Shown: one piece after another, positions 55,659 through 64,000 of the stretch
Numbering within the stretch: position 1 is the first letter of the stretch
Layout of the letters: each line of letters begins with the position of its first letter
DNA from: Basidiobolus meristosporus CBS 931.73
Taxonomy: Eukaryota; Basidiobolomycota; Basidiobolomycetes; Basidiobolales; Basidiobolaceae
Assembly (NCBI GenBank): GCA_002104905.1
Contig: MCFE01000374.1
Location: 20,824 to 84,823 of the forward strand
Direction: 5' to 3'
DNA: 64,000 nt
The notes under the pieces: model-generated
What the model was told of the DNA's origin: nothing
Seen by the model: the letters and a program-made list of their open reading frames with translations, nothing else
The model's database searches: none
Made by a program: the position numbers and the translations under genes

Positions 55659-56027
55659 TGTTGCAATTTAAGAAGTGATTTGGATATAAGGAACTTATCA
55701 AGAAATAGTGATAATAGTTGAACTGTTATTTATTCATAAAGAAGCTCAGTATTTATACCTTTGTAGAAGTAATACAGCTGTAACACTAAGTAAGGAGGGT
55801 TTCTCAGTATTCAGGAGCATTCTGTAAGAGTTTCAAGGTTAGTACATAATGTTTGGTAATAGTGTTAATTTGATCCTGACTTTAGGGGAATAATCATAAG
55901 ATCATATATCTGGAGAAAGTGGCAAAGTTAAGACAGTAAATGAGTCCTACAGTGACTAAGACTAGTCTAGAATTGTTAAGTAAATTTTTAGCTGCTGAAT
56001 GATACCCAATAGTCCAATATTTCAACA
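55659..56027 (-). repeat. 3' LTR of copia element 3
   Basis: 369 bp with TGTTG/CAACA ends; on the minus strand TATAAATA lies at about 55750-55757 and AATAAA just after it. The polypurine tract is adjacent at 56028-56036. Confidence 0.75.
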
Positions 56028-56708
56028 CTCCCCCTCTACTAAATAATTTCTTAATCCCAATTTCTCTCTAAGGATCTCAAACTGTGGCCTAGCTAGTGGT
56101 TTTATCAATATGTCTGCCACCATTTTGTCAGTTGGGCAGTAAACTAACTCTACTAAGTTATTTTCTACAGCTTCCCTCACAAAGTGATGCTGTATATCAA
56201 TGTGCTTAGTTCTGGCATGATTGATAGGATTTCTAGCTAATGATATACAACTTTGATTATCCTTGTAATACATGTTGGTTCATCTGAGTTAAAACCTAAG
56301 TCTTTGAATAATTTTTGTAGCCATACAGCCTCCTTAGTTGCTTGACATGCAGCCATACATTTGTCTTCAGTTGTAGATAGTGCCACAGTTGGTTGTTTCT
56401 TGCAATTCCAAGTAATAGCTGCACCAGCATAGAGAAATATATAGCCTGTGGTAGAGCGTCTGTCAATCAGATCCCTACCCCAATCTGAATCACTATAACC
56501 ATCAAATTTTTGCCTATTAGCTGCTCCAGAGTATTCCAGTACCATATTTATGGTACCTTGTAGATATCTGAAAATTTGCTTAACTGCTGCAACTTGATCT
56601 GATCCATAATTCTGCATGAATTGACTGACTATTCCAACTGCCACTGCAATATGTGGACATCCATACACCATCAAGTACATTAGGCTACCAACCATTGATT
56701 GATAGGGA

Positions 56709-57076
56709 TGTTATGATCTGCCCCTTGAATGTTTGAGTTAGATCAGTTTTTAGTCAAATCAATTAGTATATGTTTAGGTTATCAGTATATCAGTATTATC
56801 TATGAAATCAGTAGCATTAGTCAGCAAATGAATCAGCAGACCCTTATCGGACAGAAATAGATATATTAAGTAGGATCTTATTGGGTGATGATGATGCAAT
56901 CAAATGAGTCATCAGCCACAACCTACATTAGGAAATATAATTAGTCAGCAATTGATCTGGTAAAATGTATATAAGGAGCTGCTGGAACCTCAATAAAAAT
57001 CAGTTCAAGTTTTAGTGAATACAATACTAGCTAAACTCCCTATTCCTCTACAACTCTTATACCAAGACTTGTAACA
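56709..57076 (+). repeat. 5' LTR of gypsy element
   Basis: 368 bp with GTATATAAGG at about 56967 as TATA box and AATAAAAAT about 25 bp later. It has about 20 bp (around 57025-57045) that the 3' LTR lacks. Confidence 0.9.
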
Positions 57077-57134
57077 TTGGTAGCAGCAATAACCAGAAAC
57101 CTCCCTCCTGAAGAAAGAAGAAACCACCCTCAAG

Positions 57135-60100
57135 ATGTTGGACAATCAAGAATGGAAGAATGCCATGCAGCAAGTCCTGGCCCAACTGCAACAGTTACTC
57201 CGGATCCTCAGCCAACAGCAACAAAGAATGACTACCATGGCTCAGAGCCAGCAAAGCCCTGTCAAGAGCAACTTTAGTGTGAAGGTCAACCGGTACCATG
57301 GCAGAGTCAATGAAAACCTGGGAACTTGGCTGTTTCAGATTGAAGAAGCTTTTCAAGCTAAAGGAATTGCTCCAGAGAGCAAGTTGCATTATGCAGCTTC
57401 TTACCTGGCAGATGCAGCTTTACAGTGGTACCACAACAAGCCCAGGTTGGCCACTATGATGGGATGCGCTACAATCTCTACCTGGGATGAGTTTGTGTCG
57501 GAAATTCAGGATGCTTTTGAACCTCCACACCAGCAGACACTACTAAGAAGGAAGTTAAAGACACTCAGACAGAAAGGAATGGTGCAAGAATACATCTATG
57601 AGTACAGATGTCTACTTGGACAAATTGAAAGAATGGACCCCTTGGATCAAGTTGAATACTTTATTGATGGGTTGAAAGAAAGAACTTGCAAGGAAGTGAA
57701 ATACCAAAGACCTCAGACTATTGAAGAAGCCATCAAGATTGCCATTGACTATGACCCAGCTATGTTTGGAGTTGGGAAGCCTACAGTGACTAATCAGAAA
57801 GGCTATAATCATTATGAAAGAAGACAATCAGAAGCAGTACCAATGGAAATAGACGCTATGCAGAAGAATCCCTCCTCAGAAGAATGCAAGAAGAGAGGAC
57901 TTTGCTTCAATTGCCATCAGCAGGGACATATTGCAAAGTACTGCCCTCAGAGAAGAAGTGGACACCAGCCAATAAGAACCTTCAACCATATTGAGTCCCA
58001 TGAACACAGTAATGTGGAAGATGAGCTTGAAGAAGACTTGGAACTCACCTTCCATATGACAGAAGAGTACTTGTCCCAAATGACTTCAAACTCAGGGAAG
58101 TTATTGTACTTGAATGGAGTAATCAATGGAGTACCTGCCAAGATCATGATTGACTCAGGAGCATTGCATGAGTACATGTCAGAGCAATTTGCTTTGAAAG
58201 CTGGAATCAACTCGGAACCTACCAAATCAACTTCAGTCTCCACAGCTGATGGGAACTCCCACATAATCAACCGTATTACCCAGCCAGTAAGAATGAAGAT
58301 CAATGACTATGAAGAAGACCTACAGGCTTATATATTTGGGAACTGCAAGTTTGACCTTGTACTTGGAAAAACCTGGCTATTTTGTTGTAATCCATCAATG
58401 AACTGGAGAACCCATGCTACTCAGATCCAAAAAGACAACAAGACCTATGAGCTATTACCTGCCAGGCTGGATTTCAACTTGGTCAGTCCCAGTGTGTGTG
58501 AGACAAGTGAACTTAGCAAGACCCAGTTCTGTAGTGCACTTAGAAAAGGTACCAAGATGTTCCTCATGGCGGTATTGCAGGAGGATTCCTCTACCCCAGC
58601 ACCCCAGCAGGTCCAGACTCTCTTGAAGAAATATTCAGATGTGTTTCCAGATGAGCTTGTAAGCCAACCACCAGTCAGAGACGTGGATCATGCCATTGAC
58701 ACAGGAGATAGCCCTCCAGTGAGCAAGACACCTTACAGAATGAGTCCATTGGAATTGGAGGAAATGAAGAGACAAATTGATCAGCTATTGGAGCAAGGAT
58801 ACATCAGGCCCAGCAAGTCACCCTGTGGAGCACCAGTGCTTTTTGTGAAAAAGAAGGAAGGGACACTTAGGATGTGCATTGACTACAGAGCCCTGAACTC
58901 AGTTACTGTCAAGAATAAGTACCCCATACCATGGATTGATGAGCTTTTGGACCAACTTAATGGAGCCACTATTTTCAGCAAGATTGACCTCATGTCAGGA
59001 TAAAACCATATTAGGGTGAAACCAGAAGATATTCCTAAGACAGCATTTGGGACCAGATATGGACATTACGAGTACTTAGTCATGAGTTTTGGTCTCACCA
59101 ATGCCCCTGCAACTTTCATGACCCTGATGCAGACTGTCTTCCAGGAGTACTTTGACAAGTTTGTCATAATCTACCTAGATGATATACTGATATACAGCAA
59201 GACAGAAGAGGATCACTTGGTGCACATTGAAAAGGTCTTGAAGAAGCTAAGAGAGAACAAGCTTTATGGCAAGCTATTCAAGTGTGAATTCTTTAAGGAA
59301 CACGTAAAATATCTGGGACACATAGTGACTAGCACAGGAGTAACCTTAGACCCCAAAAAGGTGGAAGTAATCAAGAATTTGAAGCAGCCCCATATCATAT
59401 CAGAACTCAGATCCTTCCTTGGAATGGTTTCCTATTATTGGAGATTTGTCAAGTCATTTGCAAGTATTGCAGCCTCTTTAACTGATATCCTCAAGAAAGA
59501 CAATACCTACAAGTGGGACATAGCTTGTGAGACTGCCTTCCAGACGCTCAAGAATGAACTTGCTAAGCTGCCAAGCTTAAGAATACCAGACTTCAGAAAA
59601 GAGTTCACTCTATGCACAGATGCTTCTGATTATGCAATTGGTGGAGTGCTGAGCCAAGAACACAAGGGAAAGGACTACCCTGTTGCCTTTGAATCCAAGA
59701 AACTGAACTCAGCAGAACAAAACTATCCAGTCCATGAGAAGGAGATGCCTGCTATAATACACTGTTTGAAGACATGGAGATGCTATATCAAAGGAGTCAA
59801 ATGCACTGTGAAGACCAATCATGCCTCCCTCAAGTATATATTTACTCAGAAGGTACTCTCTCAAAGAATGACAAGATGGAGTGAATACATTCAGCAATTT
59901 GACCTGGAGATTGTCTACTGCCCTGGAAAAACCAACATGGCTGCTGATGCCTTATCAAGATTAGATCAAGTTGCACAACTCAACTTGGTGCATGAATCAG
60001 ATTGGCCTAGCCTATTACCAAAGTACTTGGAGGACCAAGCCATTCCTAATGAGGTGGATGAAGATATCAAGAAGATAATCCATGATGAAGCCAGCAAATT

Positions 60101-61268
60101 TGTTGTACAGGATGAAACACTCTACCAAATTGTTGATGGAAGCCCTATTGCCTATTGTCCTTATGTTGCTTGCCTGGATTTAATACATAAGCTACACAAT
60201 GGATATGGACATCTTGGGATTGAAGGAACCTATAGCCTTGTGAAAGCCAGAGCATGGTGGCCCAGAATGAAACAAGACATTGACAAGCTAGTAAAAACAT
60301 GCCCAAACTGCCAAATCAATCAAGGCCAGCCACAAAGAATTGCCAAACTCTTCCCTTTGGAGCCTGTAAGACCATTTGAGAGATGGGGAATTGACTTTAT
60401 TGGAAGACTGCCAACTACTAGGAAATGCAACCGATGGATCCTAGTAGCAATTGACCATGCCACTAAATGGCCAGTTGCTAAAGCTGTACCAGTAGCCAGT
60501 GAACAAGAAGTTGCAAGTTTCTTTTACCATGAGATCCTGATGAAGTTTGGATGCCCTGTGGAGATCTTATCTAGTAGAGGTGCAAACTTTATGGCAAAGA
60601 CATTAGAGGCTTACCTGGAAATGCAGCAGATCAGACACTTGAAAACCTTGGCATATCACCCCAGAACTAATGGAATCACTGAGCGGTTTAATGGATTATT
60701 TGGAAAAATGCTGACCAAGTATGCAAATGGAGTTGTCAGTGGATGGGATGAGTATATAGACCAAGCACTCTTTGCATGCAGAGTCAGAGTACACAACACC
60801 ACCCAGCAATCACCATTTTACTTGGTTTATGGATGTGAACCAAGGATTCCAGGAGATCTCACACAACCAAAACTTACAGACACCCTAGAAGATGAACTCA
60901 GTCAGCCAGGTAGACACCAGCAACTGGAACAAAGACGTCAAGAGGCACAGACCAAAGTATTTCAAAGTGCAGAAAAGATGAAGCAGAGATTTGATAAGAC
61001 TATAACACCAGAAGCATTGACAGTTGGGAACTTTGTATTGCTAAGAAACAACACTCGGAAGAAGTTTGAGCCACAATGGACAGGACCATTCAAGATCATC
61101 AGAGAATGTCCATTTGCAACTTACCAACTGGTGGACAAACCAGGCAATATCCGGGAAAACTTAGTGCATAGGGACAGACTCAAGGTTGCAAGACTTGCAG
61201 ATAATACTGAACCATCAAGATATTGGTATCACAAGAAAAGAGATTCAGGAGAACCCTCTCAACTTTAG
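57135..61268 (+). pseudogene. Ty3/gypsy Gag-Pol polyprotein with internal stop
   Basis: One frame from the ATG at 57135 to the TAG at 61266-61268, broken only by a TAA at 59001-59003. In order: Gag capsid region (about 57290-57800), zinc knuckle [14 protein letters not shown] at about 57904, aspartic protease with DSGALHEYM at about 58153, reverse transcriptase ([21 protein letters not shown]), RNase H (LCTDASDYAIGG), integrase HHCC finger ending CPNCQINQG, integrase core (WGIDF, SSRGANF, NGITERFNG) and a C-terminal LLRNNTRKKFEPQWTGPFKI element. The stop replaces the aromatic residue after L-M-S-G in reverse transcriptase. The second integrase Asp, normally in S-D-R-G-A-N, is Ser. Gag and Pol share one frame, with no programmed frameshift. 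Confidence 0.92.
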
Positions 61269-61278
61269 TAGGGGAGAA

Positions 61279-61626
61279 TGTTATGATTTGCTGCTTGAAT
61301 GTTTAATTTAGATCAGTTTTTAGTCAAATCAATAAGTATATATTTAGGTTATCAGTATATCAGTATTATCTATGAAATCAGTAGCATTAGTCAGCAAATG
61401 AATCAGCAGACCCTTATCAGACAGAAATAGATATATTAAGTAGGATCTTATTGGATGATGATGATGCAATCAAATGAGTCATCAGCCACAACCTACATTA
61501 GGAAATACAATTAGTCAGCAATTGATCTGGTAAAATGTATATAAGGAGCTGCTGGAACCTCAATAAAAATCAGTTCAAGTTTTAGTTCCCTATTCCTCTA
61601 CAACTCTTATACCAAGACTTGTAACA
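61279..61626 (+). repeat. 3' LTR of gypsy element
   Basis: 348 bp, about 97 percent identical to the 5' LTR outside the 20-bp gap. Ends TTGTAACA followed by the GGGA target duplication. Confidence 0.9.
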
Positions 61627-64000
61627 GGGAAAGTTTTGGTCCATATTTGAGCCATTTTCATCTATAACTGGCTGAGATTTGCTTAACTTCAGGTTATTGT
61701 CCATAGGGGTTGCTGCAGGTTTGTAGTTTTCCATTTGGAAGCATCTAATAATGTCCCTGATGTACTCAGACTGATTCAGCACAATTTTCTGCGTAGGTAT
61801 GTCAAATGTGACCTCAATTCCAAGAAAATAGCTCAATTTTCCAAGATCTTTCATCTCAAACTTGCTGAAGAGATCTGATTTTGTCTGTTTAAGTGCCTCA
61901 AGGTCACTTGTAGCTATAATTAGGTCGTCCACATAAAGAACTAGGATGATCACACCCTTTTTGAGCTGTTTCACATATATACTGTGATCTGCAGTGCTAC
62001 AAGAGAACCCAATTTCCTCTAGATGGGTGTTAATCTTGTTTTACTATGCTTTGGGTGCCTGCTTAAGTCCGTACAACACTTTTCTAAGTCTGCACACCTT
62101 ATGGGGGCCTTTTGGATCGGTAAAACCTTGTGGTTGCTCCATATATATAGTTTTATGCAAATCCCCATTTAGAAAGGCTGTTTTGACGACCATTTGGTGT
62201 AGATCTAGACTGTGTACAGCTGCCAGGGCTAGAACTGTCCTAATAGAGTTAAAGTTGGCAACCAAAGCAAATGTTTCCTTAAAGTCTAGTCCCTGGATCT
62301 GGGAATAGCCTTTAGCTACCAATCTAGCCTTGTACTTATCAACAGCACCATTTGAGGTTATCTTGAACTTGTAGACCCATCTACATCCTATTGGCTTTCT
62401 CCCATTTGGTAAATCTATCAGTTCCCACGTTTTTGCCTTGATCAGTTATTGGTACTCCTCCTGCATGGCTTGTTGCCACTTAGTAGCATCTGGACTTTGC
62501 ATTGCCTGTTCCAGATTCTGAGGTTTGGCACATAAGGCAAGATAAGCTTCTTCATGATCATTGGATGTCTGCCACCAGGATCCAGGGGCATTTCTTATTC
62601 TGGTAGATCTCCTAACTGGAATAATCTGTTCTGATCTGGAACTGGTAGAAGTATCTTCCATATCTGGCTGGATTTGGTATGTATCTTCTTCATTAGTGTT
62701 GATTGCATTATCAGGCAGCTGACCAATGATTTCTGTGGCTTTCTGATCTGAATTCTCCTCAAATACAACGTCCCTGCTCTTGATCAGCTTCTGAATTTTG
62801 CCATCATACACTCTATACCCTTTAGTATCTTCACAATACCCAAGAAAGATCCCTTTCCTACTCTTTGGTTCCAACTTTGAGCATTTTTTGTCAGGGATGT
62901 GATAAAAAACATTACTCCCAAAGATCTTGAGGTGCTGGAGATCTGGGTTTTTGCCTGTATATGCTTCAAAGAGTGTAGAATCACGTAGTGCTGTTGTTGG
63001 GCATCCGTTCTTACAGCGGCAGCAATGTATTCAGCCCAAGACTTGTAGTCCATTCCCTTATCATGTAGCATAGATCTTCCCATCTCTACTATTGTTCTAT
63101 TTGCACATTCTGCGTGGAGTATGAGGAACGGTGGTCTGTTGAAGTATACCAGTAGACAAGCAGTATTTTGCAAACTCCTTTGAGCAGTATTCTCCTCCAT
63201 TGTCACTTTGTAGTACCTTCAATTTACATCCAGTTTGTGTTTCTGCCATGTTCTTGAAGTGCCTAAACATCTCTAAAGCTTCATCCTTTGTTTTGAGGAA
63301 GTACACCCATGTATATCTTCTCTTGTCATCAATAAACGTCATAAAGTATCTCTTGGCTCCAAAGGACAGTGTTCTCATGGGGCCACATATGTCTGAGTGT
63401 ACAATAGCCAATATTTTGGTGATATTGATGCCTTCTGAGCTCTTGAAACGTTGCCTAGCTTGTTTGCCATATAAACATCCCTTACAAACATTCAATTTGA
63501 TTGGAATTGAGTACTTTAGGCCCAAAAAAGCTGATTTTTCACCAATTGGCTCATTTTCTGTTCCCCAATGTGTCCTAGCCTCCTATACCACGTTTCCCAG
63601 TTGGTTTCATCAGTTTCAGCAATGCTGACATACTCAGGTACAATGATCTTGCATTGTAACTTGTATATATTGTGGTCTCTGATTCCTAAAGCTAATTTTT
63701 GTCCATTTTCACTCAATATTGAGCAGCTCAGCTTAGTAAAGACAAATTTCAGTCCCTGAGTAGTTGCTTTACTGACTGAGAGTAGGTTTTTAGCTATTCC
63801 AGGTACATAGAGTACATCAGTCAGTTTTGCTGTTGTTGCCCCTGAGTTATCACTCATATTAGTTGTATAGACCCACTGGCAGTAGCTTCCAATGCAGAGT
63901 TATCTCCCAAATAAACCTTTCTTATGGGAATAGTCTTTAAGTTGCTGCACCAATCCTTTATACCACAAATATGCTGTGATGCTCCAGAGTCAATATGCCA

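Larger units (their letters stand above)
56709..61626 (+). mobile_element. Complete Ty3/gypsy element nested in copia
   Basis: 4.9 kb bounded by LTRs 56709-57076 and 61279-61626. TGTTA/TAACA termini; 4-bp target duplication GGGA (56705-56708 and 61627-61630). Removing the element and one GGGA rejoins the copia reading frame. After the 5' LTR, TGGTAGCAGC two bases on is a plausible initiator-tRNA primer site; AGGGGAGAA before the 3' LTR is the polypurine tract. The LTRs differ by about ten substitutions plus a 20-bp indel near the 3' end. Confidence 0.93.
55659..64000 (-). mobile_element. Ty1/copia element 3 (minus strand), split by a gypsy insertion
   Basis: The 3' LTR lies at 55659-56027 (TGTTG...CAACA, 369 bp), preceded on the minus strand by a purine-rich GAGGGGGAG. 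Coding remnants from right to left: protease with DSGAS near 63980, pre-integrase and integrase (VCKGCLYGKQAR, HSDICGPM, LQSDNGGEY), a linker, reverse transcriptase (YVDDLIIA) at 62322-61582, and RNase H at 56695-56022 (SDSDWGRD, then KHIDIQHHF). The gypsy element interrupts it between 56708 and 61627. At least four frame changes show it is dead. The 5' LTR and Gag lie beyond the window. Confidence 0.85.

Overview
The window is nuclear DNA of a fungus. Genes are dense and many are cut by short GT-AG introns (roughly 30-85 bp). The protein set is fungal: a HAM1-like pair, a mitochondrial Mrh4-type DEAD helicase and a peroxisomal ABCD half-transporter. Several genes are missing from the best-known yeasts but kept in deeper fungal lineages: a DDX20/Gemin3 helicase, a p31comet-like MAD2-binding protein and a KICS2 (C12orf66)-like KICSTOR subunit. 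This suggests an early-diverging, non-Dikarya fungus. The sequence alone does not allow placement in a phylum.

The left half (1 to about 30.9 kb) is gene-rich. In order: a bHLH transcription factor (minus strand, cut by the left edge), an SLC17-type MFS transporter, the p31comet-like gene, DDX20, eIF2-beta, the ABCD transporter, the KICS2-like gene, the kinetochore gene SPC24, an Mrh4-like helicase, two head-to-head HAM1-like genes that form a 2 x 2.42-kb inverted repeat, a small secreted Kre9/KNH-like protein, a small basic protein, a 895-residue ankyrin protein, a four-span membrane protein and a Tubby-C/LURP-like protein. Most are unrelated housekeeping genes. p31comet and SPC24 both belong to chromosome-segregation control, and DDX20 belongs to the SMN/snRNP assembly machinery.

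The right half (about 31.2 to 64 kb) is an AT-rich transposon graveyard with no convincing host gene. It holds two 5' ends of one Ty1/copia family, a DDE_Tnp_4 (PIF/Harbinger-like) transposase remnant, a 734-bp fold-back element whose ends match that transposase element, broken CACTA/TNP2-like transposase copies invaded by several LTR families, a pair of 1.07-kb direct repeats, and at the right edge a copia element (minus strand) carrying a complete nested Ty3/gypsy element. The gypsy copy still has both LTRs and a 4-bp target duplication, but it has an in-frame stop in reverse transcriptase and a substituted integrase catalytic residue.

The most notable items are the KICS2-like and p31comet-like genes in a fungus, the homogenised HAM1 palindrome with abrupt 3' divergence, the near-perfect fold-back element paired with a candidate parent transposase, and the repeated association of TNP2-like segments with flanking LTR-like repeats. 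No tRNA, rRNA or CRISPR array was seen.
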